From a virus: 23,115 nucleotides of DNA. Position numbers and translations under genes: made by a program. Under the pieces are notes generated by a model. It was not told the DNA's origin. It saw nothing but the letters and a program-made list of their open reading frames with translations, and made no database searches. Shown one piece after another: positions 1 to 6,310 of this stretch. Position 1 is the stretch's first letter; the number at the start of each line of letters is the position of its first letter. Where the stretch lies: the IMG/VR virus record IMGVR_UViG_3300046703_000136, positions 1-23,115 of that record; one strand, 5' to 3'.

Positions 1-1
1 C

Positions 2-1405
2 GCGTTTAGTGGTGTTATCTCTGGGTTCAAAGAGCACCGCGTTGTAGGGGGGGAGGACACCTGCGAAGTTACATTCTCAAGCGATGAATTGCTGTTAGAA
101 GAGCACATAGCATTTCCAGATTGGGATACGATAAGCGGGACAGGTTACTCTGGGCACGCATTGCCTAGCCCCAGCGGAATCTGGGGACCCTCCAACGACG
201 GTGGGAAAGGAGGCGACCAGTGGGGCACAGAATCCAACGAGCTCGAAGATCCACAAGAAGCACAGATGAAATATTTTGTGCAGGATCAAATTGGTGTTTT
301 TGCAGCAGCAACGTCAGTGACTAACCGCAAACTGTCAGTTCTCAAAACGCAAGCGGTCTGGAATTATTCGTCACCCAGCAAACTGGAAGGCTATGGAGAC
401 AAAACCCTCCTTACCGATATCCTCGACACGCTTTTGGATTTGTGTAAATACTGCGTAGTCCCACAGCCAGCAGTAGGCAGCCCTGCTGAAGCATTGGTGC
501 CGAGCCCACAAGAAGAAATCCAGTTTTTCATCCGTTACCTTTACCCACCGGACGGGACTTACTACCTTGAGTTTAGGACACAAACCGCTACGAATGCAGC
601 ACAGCGGTTAGCAATGCCGCCGCGATTTACCGACGGAGGAAACGCACCAGACGGATATCACGCAGACTACGACATGGGTGAACACGATAAGCGTTTGACG
701 TGTGTATTCTCGGAACTTACAGGGACCGTGACCGAAGTCACCTATGAAGAGTTACGCCCCGAGGTTAACCAGTGTTTTGTCATTGGTCCGACGCCAAACG
801 CTGACACATACGTCGCAAATTATAGCTCGCATGATTTTTTGGATGACGGCTCCGATTTGAGTAGTTACTGTGCTAGCGTAGACAATTCGGGGTCTAATAC
901 GATCACGCCAGTTCAAGACACGACTACCAGTATAGACCACCGGATATACAAACTCGTCACTGGTAAGCCGGTTGTAACGAGCCAGGACATTTATGGAGTC
1001 GTAGAGGGCACCCACGAACACTCAACAGGAGAAGCTACGTCAAAGTCGAGGACCCTCAACATGATGCAATACTCTGGGCGTGCCATGTTGAATGAAAAAC
1101 TGTTTAATGTTTATTTCGAGGCGACGGTTACAGAAAACAAAATCCTCACGCTGTCCCCTGACGATGGCCCCCAAAATTTCTGGATAGGTGACTATGTGAA
1201 AGTCGTAACCAAAAACGGCACGTTGGAAAACCTAATTAGATCCGTGGACCTCTCTATTGACGCAAACGGGGAAGTCATGAAGTGCGTTGTTGGCGCCCCC
1301 TCAGCTGCGTATGGAAACTGGTGGACCGCAAACGTGAAAGCCAAAGAAATACATCGACAACACCGACGGAGCCGTAACGCCCACTATCACAGGACACGAT
1401 CATAA
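2..1405 (+). CDS. Tail hub/baseplate-like virion protein, 5'-truncated
   Basis: The reading frame is open from base 2, so the true start lies upstream of the window; the first in-frame start-like codon (TTG at 89) is probably internal. About 467 residues are present. The C-terminal part, with a charged repeat-like stretch followed by a segment with GDYVKVV and then a short basic tail, resembles the later domains of tail hub or baseplate proteins of siphovirus type, but I cannot name a family. No signal peptide or membrane segment is seen. The stop codon TAA (1403-1405) shares its last A with the ATG of the next gene, so the two are translationally coupled. Position just before a PKD-domain protein and a holin-like cluster fits the end of a late tail operon. 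Virion role is an inference from context; a host-contact protein is an alternative. Confidence 0.6.
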   Translation, partial: AFSGVISGFKEHRVVGGEDTCEVTFSSDELLLEEHIAFPDWDTISGTGYSGHALPSPSGIWGPSNDGGKGGDQWGTESNELEDPQEAQMKYFVQDQIGVFAAATSVTNRKLSVLKTQAVWNYSSPSKLEGYGDKTLLTDILDTLLDLCKYCVVPQPAVGSPAEALVPSPQEEIQFFIRYLYPPDGTYYLEFRTQTATNAAQRLAMPPRFTDGGNAPDGYHADYDMGEHDKRLTCVFSELTGTVTEVTYEELRPEVNQCFVIGPTPNADTYVANYSSHDFLDDGSDLSSYCASVDNSGSNTITPVQDTTTSIDHRIYKLVTGKPVVTSQDIYGVVEGTHEHSTGEATSKSRTLNMMQYSGRAMLNEKLFNVYFEATVTENKILTLSPDDGPQNFWIGDYVKVVTKNGTLENLIRSVDLSIDANGEVMKCVVGAPSAAYGNWWTANVKAKEIHRQHRRSRNAHYHRTRS

Positions 1406-1923
1406 TGGCGAGAAAATACGTTGTATGGATTGATGAGGTATGGACAGAGTTTAACAAATTATGGCCTGCTGTAAAGTCGGTTCGCGTTTACCTAAAAGCC
1501 GACCCTACACATGAGCCCCGTAATGTCACGATCGCGGAAATTGACTTGGGTAAAGGGTATGCCACTAAAATGGTCCCACAGGCTACAATACTGCGGGGTG
1601 TTTTATGGAATGACGATGAGGTCCCTGTGGAATGGACGGGTGCCTTAACTGCAAACATCTTAGCTACACCAAAGGGCACAGGCCTTGTTAATCAGCCGAT
1701 TTCCTTTGCATCCTCTAGTGTGGTGATCCTGCATACCGTTGTAAAATACGAGTGGAGTTTTGACGGAGGTGCTACCTACACCGAAGGGGACCGGATGGTT
1801 TCTCATACGTTTGAAACCCCAGGGACTTATAGAGTATTCCTACGTATCACCAACGATGCCGACGAAGTAGATCGAAGTAAGGTGCTTAACTATGTCGTCG
1901 CAGCGGCACCCGCCGGAGGTTAA
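1405..1923 (+). CDS. PKD-domain virion/tail protein
   Basis: This 172-residue protein has an N-terminal beta-rich domain (about 1-90) and a C-terminal PKD-like domain (about 92-166). The PKD signature is clear: YEWSFDGG followed by HTF-x-x-PGTYRVFLRITN, the usual W-D-F-G-D-G and H-x-Y-x-x-G-x-Y-x-V-x-L pattern of this Ig-like fold. PKD domains in archaeal S-layer and viral proteins bind carbohydrate or protein surfaces, so a decoration or host-adsorption role is likely. The start overlaps the upstream stop by one base. The Gly/Ala-rich end is encoded over a strong ribosome-binding site (GGAGGT, 1915-1920) for the next gene. The PKD call is good; its exact location on the virion is not visible. 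Confidence 0.75.
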   Translation: MARKYVVWIDEVWTEFNKLWPAVKSVRVYLKADPTHEPRNVTIAEIDLGKGYATKMVPQATILRGVLWNDDEVPVEWTGALTANILATPKGTGLVNQPISFASSSVVILHTVVKYEWSFDGGATYTEGDRMVSHTFETPGTYRVFLRITNDADEVDRSKVLNYVVAAAPAGG

Positions 1924-1926
1924 AAT

Positions 1927-2331
1927 GTGAACCCAGAAGAGCAGAAAACCCTAAATGAAGTCTTTTCAAAAATAGAATATGCTATCATCCCAACATTATT
2001 AGAATTGCAGAAGGGGCAGGATAATACCAACCAACATTTAGCTACTATAAATGGGACATGCGCGAGTCTTTCAAAAAATGATGCTGTTATGGCTTTTCGA
2101 CTCACAGCCGTCGAGAAAGAAGCAACCGCTGAGAATGTTCGACAAGTTAGAGACGATACATCGATGGGCGTCCGACAAGACAAATCAGATAAGCGTGCAG
2201 AAAGAATAGACAAACGCGCTATATACAATACAGCGTGGCGCGATTATATCATCAAAATTTTAGTCCCTATCTTTATAATAGTCGTCGCAGCCGTTTTAAC
2301 TAGAGATATAATTCCGACCTTTAGACCGTAA
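1927..2331 (+). CDS. Coiled-coil protein with C-terminal membrane anchor, XhlA-like
   Basis: The protein has 134 residues and starts with GTG at 1927, chosen because GGAGGT sits six bases upstream and no ATG is in frame nearby. Residues 1-95 are polar with heptad-like spacing, and one hydrophobic helix at about 108-128 (ILVPIFIIVVAAVL) forms a membrane anchor near the C-terminus. This coiled-coil-plus-tail-anchor layout is that of XhlA-type hemolysin/holin accessory proteins of phages. It is followed by a 27-aa membrane peptide, a second coiled-coil and a two-helix holin-like protein, which supports a role in lysis or membrane remodelling. The similarity is architectural, not a recognised sequence match. 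Confidence 0.6.
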   Translation: MNPEEQKTLNEVFSKIEYAIIPTLLELQKGQDNTNQHLATINGTCASLSKNDAVMAFRLTAVEKEATAENVRQVRDDTSMGVRQDKSDKRAERIDKRAIYNTAWRDYIIKILVPIFIIVVAAVLTRDIIPTFRP

Positions 2332-2352
2332 AACCGTAACAGGAGGTTAAAT

Positions 2353-2436
2353 ATGAATGTAGATGCTTCGTTGGCATTACTGACGATGATAACCGTCTTT
2401 GTATTCGTAATTATGTTGAAACAATTAGGATTCTAA
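2353..2436 (+). CDS. 27-aa single-pass membrane peptide
   Basis: A strong ribosome-binding site (AGGAGGT, 2341-2347) precedes the ATG at 2353. The peptide has 27 residues and consists almost entirely of one hydrophobic helix (about residues 6-22) ending in a short Lys-containing tail. It lies between two coiled-coil genes in the holin-like group. A role as small holin, antiholin or membrane regulator is possible but cannot be decided from sequence. The good ribosome-binding site and tight spacing argue that it is a real gene despite its length. Confidence 0.6.
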   Translation: MNVDASLALLTMITVFVFVIMLKQLGF

Positions 2437-2447
2437 GGGGTGTAAAG

Positions 2448-2753
2448 ATGGACACGACAGACAAAATAATGGAATTGGAAAAGACAGTTGCTGCACTTAC
2501 CTTAGAGGTTGACACCATAGACACTAAAGCAGAAGTAGACAAACTCGCAGCATTACAGGCGACGGTTGATGCGTTAAAAACCAAAATCGCCAGCAAAGAG
2601 TTTCAAGATATGAAAGCGCATGCCCTGGAAATAACACGCATTGAACAGGACATTTACTCAATGAGGCAAGAGCTCGCAATAATAAAAAGTGGCGAATCTG
2701 GCCCCCCTACTAATTATGTCGAAGCAATGACAGGAGGTGATAAACTTGAGTAG
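2448..2753 (+). CDS. Coiled-coil protein in holin-like cluster
   Basis: The 101-residue protein begins at ATG 2448, preceded by GGGGTG. Residues 1-50 and 55-80 show long heptad patterns rich in Leu, Val, Ile, Lys and Glu, so it is predicted to be largely coiled coil. There is no signal peptide or membrane helix. The C-terminal residues are encoded over the ribosome-binding site of the holin-like gene, and the two genes overlap by 8 bases, which suggests coupled translation. No family is recognised. It may partner the membrane proteins on either side. Confidence 0.6.
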   Translation: MDTTDKIMELEKTVAALTLEVDTIDTKAEVDKLAALQATVDALKTKIASKEFQDMKAHALEITRIEQDIYSMRQELAIIKSGESGPPTNYVEAMTGGDKLE

Positions 2754-2973
2754 TGAAATAGTTGACGAAGCAGTAGCCGGAAAGGCCTTAGTAGCTAGTA
2801 AACAGTTTTGGCTTATGATCTTGACGATGATCGTAGCGATAATAGAGAGCCCAGCGGTAAACGCAGCGATCCCCTGGACCGTGACCTATGGCGTGTTAAT
2901 CGTAGCCGTCTTAAGCATCATAATTCGAAAAGTTACCGATGAGCCTATCGTTGGAATTGTCAAGACGGAATAA
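2746..2973 (+). CDS. Holin-like two-helix membrane protein
   Basis: I place the start at TTG 2746 because AGGAGGTGA (2732-2740) is correctly spaced for it; the GTG at 2737 lies inside that ribosome-binding site. The product has about 75 residues. Two hydrophobic segments (about residues 18-35 and 44-61) are separated by a short turn, with charged ends (EIVDEA at the N-terminus, RKVTDEP near the C-terminus). Size and topology match small phage holins, which form membrane lesions at the end of infection. It is the last gene of the left operon. A different small membrane function cannot be excluded. The lysis enzyme is not adjacent; the best candidate is the glycosidase-like gene at 14449. Confidence 0.6.
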   Translation: MSSEIVDEAVAGKALVASKQFWLMILTMIVAIIESPAVNAAIPWTVTYGVLIVAVLSIIIRKVTDEPIVGIVKTE

Positions 2974-2983
2974 ACAAAAATCT

Positions 2984-3130
2984 AAAAGAGCCGAGGCGTA
3001 AGACACGGAGGGCTATACGTGCCTCCCTACGCGGTTTAACTCCTACCTCACCTAGCGTTAAGCAGAAAGGGTTTCTGTCCTTAGCCAATTTCTGCTAGTG
3101 TTCCGTGTCCGTCTTATCGGCTCTTTTTTC
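2984..3130 (+). ncRNA. Structured RNA candidate ending in terminator
   Basis: Bases 2984-2994 (AAAAGAGCCGA) pair perfectly over 11 bp with 3117-3127, closing a segment of about 145 nt that runs into a T-tract. Inside, 3002-3009 (GACACGGA) pairs with 3102-3109, with an alternative 6-bp extension 2999-3004/3111-3116. Further hairpins are GGAGG 3007-3011/CCTCC 3022-3026, and AGCAGAAA 3061-3068/TTTCTGCT 3089-3096, which competes with a tight CAGAAA-GGG-TTTCTG hairpin. Several alternative pairings suggest a branched or switching fold. It follows the holin-like gene by 10 bases, so it could be an elaborate terminator of the late operon, a stable 3' RNA, or an independent small RNA. It matches no RNA class that I recognise. 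Confidence 0.5.
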
Positions 3131-3346
3131 TCTTTTTTCTATTTTTACTCATTACCCCAACCGACAACCACTCTTCCTATTTTATCCTTTATGTGTCAAG
3201 TTATTCCATGCATGTGTTAGTCGCAGGAGAGAATTCAGAAAACCATTAAACGAAGCTCTGCGCGGGCTTCTATGTGGTGCAAAATACCTATTTTGTGAAC
3301 TGTTGTTTGATAACATATAAGTATTATAATGGTTATATAACTGTTA
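3128..3346. other. Gene-poor stretch after folded RNA
   Basis: After the T-tracts at 3124-3136 the sequence is A/T-rich and has no convincing gene. A 71-codon frame starting at 3105 begins inside the terminator stem, lacks a ribosome-binding site and has a composition unlike its neighbours, so I leave it out. The last 40 bases hold the TATA box of the next gene. Confidence 0.5.
3313..3320 (+). promoter_or_regulatory. TATA box for leaderless gene at 3347
   Basis: ACATATAA at 3313-3320 is centred about 30 bases before the ATG at 3347. With the usual archaeal distance of 25-28 nt to the transcription start, the mRNA would start at or within a few bases of the ATG. No ribosome-binding site precedes the gene, which agrees with a leaderless transcript. 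A second A/T-rich block (TTATATAA, 3333-3340) is too close to the ATG to serve as the TATA box. Confidence 0.5.
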
Positions 3347-3547
3347 ATGATCCTTCAAACAATCCAACCAAAAACCACAATTCAGATTAGTTCAAGCACG
3401 CGGGATGTGCTTAAAGAACTTGGTTTAAAGGGCGATTCTTATGATGACATCCTTAGGATGCTTATAGATGACTTCAAAAAGCACAGTCCTAGATACACGG
3501 CTATAAAGAATCTGAAAGCAGCGATTGATATAGGACCAGATGATTGA
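3347..3547 (+). CDS. Small antitoxin-like DNA-binding protein
   Basis: This 66-residue protein has a beta-strand-like start (TTIQISSSTRDVLKELG) followed by two helices and the motif GDSYDDILRMLI. That arrangement is typical of short archaeal antitoxin-like proteins related to the VapB/RHH type, which are common in methanogens. Such proteins bind DNA and often neutralise a toxin encoded next door. Here the next gene encodes an HNH nuclease and overlaps or directly follows it, so a regulatory or protective pairing is conceivable; no PIN or RelE toxin is present. The gene appears leaderless, with a TATA box at 3313-3320. Confidence 0.55.
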   Translation: MILQTIQPKTTIQISSSTRDVLKELGLKGDSYDDILRMLIDDFKKHSPRYTAIKNLKAAIDIGPDD

Positions 3548-3561
3548 CTCCCTTTTTAAGT

Positions 3562-4074
3562 ATGATGTCAGAAACTGAACGCACCCTTTCCCTTTGTAAT
3601 GTGTGCAAAACACCTACTGCAGGAACCTACAGATGCAAAGATTGTGCGGGAATTGCCAACATACGGGTGCGGAAATTACGTAAAGACCGATTAGATAATG
3701 GTTTATGTGTTACTTGCGGGAATCCGAGGGATCGATTAGAGGTTAACAACTGTAACTCGTGCGGTTATAAAGAGAATAAAAGGCGTCTAAAACATTACGG
3801 TCTAAAACACAAACAAGAAAGGGCGCAAATAAAAAGTATCGTTTTTAATTATTACTCACCTGACGATACGATAGGATGTTCTAGGTGCGGAATCTCAGAA
3901 ATCGATGTTCTGCAAGTCCATCATATAAACGGGGGCGGGAATGCGCACATTAAAGAGATATGTGCGGTGGGTAACTCGTCAAAGTTCTATCAATGGTTAT
4001 ATGATAATGGCTTTCCACCTGAGTTTGAAGTATTATGCGCTAACTGCCACATATTAAAACACAGAAAGAAGTGA
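3562..4074 (+). CDS. HNH endonuclease with N-terminal zinc knuckles
   Basis: From ATG 3562 the product has 170 residues; a TTG at 3544, overlapping the previous stop, is the alternative start, and neither has a clear ribosome-binding site. Cys pairs at about 12/15, 25/28, 49/52 and 64/67 form two zinc knuckles. The nuclease core follows: C106-x2-C109, H120-H121 (VHHINGGG), the FYQWL...FPPEFEVLCANCH block with C159-x2-C162, H163 and H167. This is the HNH family with a treble-clef beta-beta-alpha-metal site that nicks or cuts DNA. Free-standing HNH genes of this kind are often mobile homing enzymes in viruses. The region is more A/T-rich than the structural genes, which fits insertion. Its target is unknown. 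Confidence 0.85.
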   Translation: MMSETERTLSLCNVCKTPTAGTYRCKDCAGIANIRVRKLRKDRLDNGLCVTCGNPRDRLEVNNCNSCGYKENKRRLKHYGLKHKQERAQIKSIVFNYYSPDDTIGCSRCGISEIDVLQVHHINGGGNAHIKEICAVGNSSKFYQWLYDNGFPPEFEVLCANCHILKHRKK

Positions 4075-4088
4075 AAAGCGAAAAGAAA

Positions 4089-4121
4089 AAGGCCATGACG
4101 AGCACCGTTATGGTGTCGTCA
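4089..4121 (-). terminator. Hairpin plus T-tract terminator of lipoprotein gene
   Basis: On the minus strand a hairpin forms between 4116-4121 (TCGTCA) and 4096-4101 (TGACGA), continuing with CACC/GGTG around a 5-base loop. It is followed by GGCC and a run of T (the A-rich 4081-4090 on the plus strand). It overlaps the lipoprotein stop codon (4119-4121) and separates this gene from the converging HNH gene. Confidence 0.55.
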
Positions 4122-4658
4122 CATCGGACTCTGGTAGTCGATAGACACTGTGTATGCGGTGTCATCGATTTTTAAAAAAACGTAGCTCGCCAACCCCGTT
4201 ACGATCGCGCTACTAGACGGCTGATTCACTCCTACCCACACTACTTGATTAGGATACGACGTAGACCCATGGATGCCCTCCCAAGACGTTGTCGAGTATG
4301 CGTAGGGGGTGTAAACGTTCGCTTGCGCTTTCGCTATCGAGGCGTTATACTCTTTAAGCGCGGTTGCCCTATCCGACGCCACCACGATAGTGATGTTATT
4401 GCGATATGGTTGCAGGACATTATTCCCGTCGTCAACAACGCCGGTGTATGCGGTGAGACCGTTAACCGTTGTTTTTATAAACGGCGTGATAACTTTGTAA
4501 CCCGCGCTTGTAAATGCCGCATTTATGCCGTCGGTGACGTCTTTAGAACTCGCTGCGCTTGTAGGATTACCTCCTGGTGTCGCGGATGTGCACCCTGCCA
4601 CCAAAACAACGGCCACCAAAACCGCAGACAAAAGAATCAATTTATTAGTATGAATCAT
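4119..4658 (-). CDS. Surface lipoprotein, likely moron
   Basis: The 179-residue product starts with MIHTNK and a hydrophobic segment (7-21), then a lipobox V20-A21-G22-C23, so it is exported and lipid-anchored at Cys23. A Thr/Ser/Gly/Pro-rich linker (24-37) resembles methanogen S-layer-associated lipoproteins. The mature domain (about 40-179) is a small mixed alpha/beta fold that I do not recognise. A GAGGT ribosome-binding site lies upstream, and a TATA box at 4696-4703 gives it a separate transcript. It runs opposite to the structural genes and has its own promoter and terminator, the layout of a provirus moron. Superinfection exclusion or host-surface modification would fit, but this is inference. 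Confidence 0.75.
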   Translation of the reverse strand: MIHTNKLILLSAVLVAVVLVAGCTSATPGGNPTSAASSKDVTDGINAAFTSAGYKVITPFIKTTVNGLTAYTGVVDDGNNVLQPYRNNITIVVASDRATALKEYNASIAKAQANVYTPYAYSTTSWEGIHGSTSYPNQVVWVGVNQPSSSAIVTGLASYVFLKIDDTAYTVSIDYQSPM

Positions 4659-4695
4659 TTTCGAATTACCTCACACCCTATAATGTGAGAATCCG

Positions 4696-4703
4696 TTATA
4701 TAA
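4696..4703 (-). promoter_or_regulatory. TATA box of lipoprotein gene
   Basis: TTATATAA at 4696-4703 is a near-ideal archaeal box A, positioned to start transcription near 4672, about 14 bases before the lipoprotein ATG and just ahead of its GAGGT ribosome-binding site. Confidence 0.55.
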
Positions 4704-4798
4704 GACCTGTGTTCTGTGTTATTTGGTTACTTGACCTTGTTACACTCGTAACTCCATCAGGGAAAGCAAGGACTAAGAAAACAAGGCCGTGTAGCTTT

Positions 4799-5155
4799 CT
4801 AATGACCGAAAAGATGTCTGACCCTACTCCACAAAGACGGTTTCTTTGATTCTAGAGATTCCTGAGCTCCTGCAGGCAATAACTTTGTTCCGACAAGCAC
4901 ATAGTTAAGTTGATACATGCAGTTAAGCATCTGTTCAAGTTGTTGAATTTGTTTTTCTTTCTCAGCAATGATCTCTTCTTTGTGCTGAAGGTCCAGGGTT
5001 TCAGCAGCAGGGCCCTGCGATACTGTAACCTCAGTAGAATAATATTTTTCTATAGCCTGGAGGATCATCTTCTGTCTGCTAGTTTCGTTTTCAAGAGCTG
5101 AATCCTCGAGCTGAGCAGCCAGATCATCCCTGAGTTCTATCCTCACTGATGGCAT
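4799..5155 (-). CDS. Ribbon-helix-helix regulator with coiled-coil tail
   Basis: The 118-residue protein begins with a ribbon-helix-helix pattern (about 1-45): a short beta strand (PSVRIELRDDL), then two helices with the spacing typical of CopG/Arc-type repressors. Residues 55-85 (KEEIIAEKEKQIQQLEQML) form a coiled coil, which could extend dimer or higher-order contacts, and the tail is basic with aromatic residues. RHH proteins bind short tandem or inverted repeats. The gene diverges from the operon at 5477, and the 320-bp gap holds a palindrome and two sets of 9-bp repeats, so autoregulation and control of the early operon are likely. No ribosome-binding site precedes the ATG, which suggests a leaderless or very short-leader mRNA. 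Confidence 0.75.
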   Translation of the reverse strand: MPSVRIELRDDLAAQLEDSALENETSRQKMILQAIEKYYSTEVTVSQGPAAETLDLQHKEEIIAEKEKQIQQLEQMLNCMYQLNYVLVGTKLLPAGAQESLESKKPSLWSRVRHLFGH

Positions 5156-5186
5156 GGTCTAATAAATGAGTGAGGTTTGCTTAAGG

Positions 5187-5198
5187 ATTATGATATGA
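5187..5198 (-). promoter_or_regulatory. Possible TATA box of RHH gene
   Basis: On the minus strand the A/T-rich block ATCATATCATAA lies about 32-43 bases upstream of the RHH start codon at 5155. It directly adjoins the degenerate palindrome at 5200-5215, which would place a bound protein next to the TFB recognition element. The box is not an ideal match. Confidence 0.35.
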
Positions 5199-5199
5199 T

Positions 5200-5215
5200 G
5201 TCAACCGCGGTTTAC
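5200..5215. repeat. Degenerate copy of GTCAACCGCGGTTGAC palindrome
   Basis: GTCAACCGCGGTTTAC differs from the perfect 16-bp palindrome found at 8432, 8783 and 22360 by one base in the right arm. It lies immediately upstream of the presumed RHH-gene TATA box, so it may act as an operator there as well as a binding site of the same protein as the other copies. Confidence 0.6.
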
Positions 5216-5241
5216 GTTAAATGAAGTGACATTAACCGACT

Positions 5242-5259
5242 AAACTGTCGAAACTGACA
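5242..5259. repeat. Two 9-bp repeats, minus-strand orientation
   Basis: AAACTGTCG and AAACTGACA follow each other with a 9-base period. Read on the minus strand they contain CAGTTT, the core of the four repeats at 5415-5450, and they face the RHH gene as those face the gene at 5477. Confidence 0.55.
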
Positions 5260-5414
5260 TAAATTAAATGACCGAATCGATGCCCTATGAGAAAAAAAGT
5301 AGGTAGGTATCAGGGCGAAAAAATACTCTTGTTAGGTCATTGTGTTAATAGTATTTAAAATATTTGTTTTTGTTGTTGAGATATTCTTTTGCGTATCTCT
5401 ACCTTTATACCGAC
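5260..5414. other. A/T-rich core of divergent control region
   Basis: This stretch between the two repeat groups holds no reading frame of note. Bases 5343-5395 are especially A/T-rich (TATTTAAAATATTTG and T-runs). It may be extra promoter sequence or an origin unwinding element; I see no clear hairpin or terminator. Confidence 0.4.
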
Positions 5415-5450
5415 TCAGTCAAGTCAGTTTACTCAGTTTCATCAGTTTAA
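5415..5450. repeat. Four tandem 9-bp TCAGTTT repeats
   Basis: TCAGTCAAG, TCAGTTTAC, TCAGTTTCA and TCAGTTTAA start at 5415, 5424, 5433 and 5442, an exact 9-base period. The last copy overlaps the TATA box of the gene at 5477. The array could be an operator for the RHH regulator, or iterons of an origin with the A/T-rich stretch 5343-5395 as melting region. Confidence 0.65.
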
Positions 5451-5454
5451 TATA
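5446..5454 (+). promoter_or_regulatory. TATA box for leaderless gene at 5477
   Basis: TTTAATATA at 5446-5454 is centred 27 bases before the ATG at 5477, so transcription should start at the start codon. No ribosome-binding site precedes the ATG. The box overlaps the last of the 9-bp repeats, so a protein bound there would block TBP. Confidence 0.6.
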
Positions 5455-5476
5455 CCAGTAAAGCATCTTTGAAAAC

Positions 5477-5920
5477 ATGGTTGAAATCTTGGATATACCG
5501 TGGTATGCGGATAAAAAGCGGATACTCAGAAACATCAGAGCAAAGGCCAAGAGTTGCGGTTATCCTACACATTGGTTATTGCGTGAGCCAGTTAAGGTAA
5601 ACGAGCAAATGTGGCTTAGGGCAAAAGACGTCGATAAGAGAAGAGGGGAACGGGTCCAAGTTAGGCGGGTCTTGTATAGCCTGACATATAAGTCGCTTCC
5701 TTTAAAGCGAATTACGATGGTCTGCGGAAACGATCGCTGTATTAACCCCGCTCACATGAGAATACGTGGGTGGGAAGATGAGGCAAATGAGTTCATAGAC
5801 GAACAAATCGAAAAAGGCTGGTTAGACCCCAACGATGCCAAAGAATATTTTGGATGGGAAAACACGCATAACTTAAAACTTCCCGAAAAATTTAGTAAAG
5901 GCATCGAAATTGAGGGTTAG
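5477..5920 (+). CDS. HNH_3-like zinc-binding protein, early operon leader
   Basis: The 147-residue protein carries the HNH_3-type core C83-x4-C88-x-N-P-x-H93 (CGNDRCINPAHM), preceded by a conserved-looking RRVLYSLTYKSLPL segment. In this family the core binds a metal and contacts DNA. The usual His just before the first Cys is replaced (ITMVCGN), so cleavage activity may be weakened or lost and the protein may act as a DNA-binding regulator. It is the first gene of the operon, appears leaderless, and sits behind tandem repeats that overlap its TATA box, all fitting an early control gene. An active nicking enzyme remains possible. Confidence 0.65.
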   Translation: MVEILDIPWYADKKRILRNIRAKAKSCGYPTHWLLREPVKVNEQMWLRAKDVDKRRGERVQVRRVLYSLTYKSLPLKRITMVCGNDRCINPAHMRIRGWEDEANEFIDEQIEKGWLDPNDAKEYFGWENTHNLKLPEKFSKGIEIEG

Positions 5921-5933
5921 TTAGGGGTGCGAC

Positions 5934-6299
5934 ATGGAACAAAAACAGATGTATAAACGACTCAGAAAGGTTCGAGATTCAATAGATGACATAATGCTCG
6001 ATATATCCGAGAGCATAGCAGCAGGCGAACTAGAAAAACAAGAGAAGCGCGACTTTGATGTTATCGCGGTTGGCAAGTCAAAAGCACAACGGGACAGAAT
6101 TAAAGGCACGTTAGACGTTATCAGAGAACTCGAACGAGAGCACGGATCTGCAACGCTGGAGGCTATTATTGAGTGTGGAGCGAAGCAAGGAATCGATAAG
6201 GACAATGTAGAGGCAGAAATCACTATGTTAGTGCAAGAAGCTAGAATATTCGAGCCGGTTAGATACAGCGGGAATTATCGAGAGTCACGTCAAGATTAA
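5934..6299 (+). CDS. Winged-helix protein like MCM C-terminal domain
   Basis: The 121-residue protein has a helical, charged N-terminal half (1-50). Its C-terminal domain (about 53-117) has the order helix, helix, recognition helix, wing: TLDVIRELE, ATLEAIIECGAKQGI, VEAEITMLVQEARIFEPVRYSGNYR. That pattern matches the C-terminal winged helix of archaeal MCM helicases, where the domain ends in a motif like G-x-I-Y-E-P-x-x-G-x-Y-R. No AAA+ ATPase part is present, so it is a free-standing version. It could interact with the host replicative helicase or DNA at the viral origin. A GGGGTG ribosome-binding site precedes the ATG. The fold call is fairly good; the functional link is inference. Confidence 0.6.
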   Translation: MEQKQMYKRLRKVRDSIDDIMLDISESIAAGELEKQEKRDFDVIAVGKSKAQRDRIKGTLDVIRELEREHGSATLEAIIECGAKQGIDKDNVEAEITMLVQEARIFEPVRYSGNYRESRQD

Positions 6300-6310
6300 A
6301 AAGGAGAAAC

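Noticed and set aside
2984-3130. Attachment site or IS end made of inverted repeats
   Set aside because: No integrase or transposase is nearby and no target duplication was seen; the RNA-like nested pairing and T-tract fit a transcript better.
3105-3320. 71-codon frame after the holin-like group
   Set aside because: It begins within the terminator stem, has no ribosome-binding site or TATA box at the right place, and follows a T-tract; most likely not a gene.
4245-4688. 147-codon plus-strand frame
   Set aside because: It lies opposite the lipoprotein gene, whose lipobox, ribosome-binding site and promoter are convincing; the Arg/Cys-rich translation is typical of a shadow.
5415-5450. CRISPR-like array
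   Set aside because: The repeats are only 9 bp with no spacers; they are tandem operator or iteron units.
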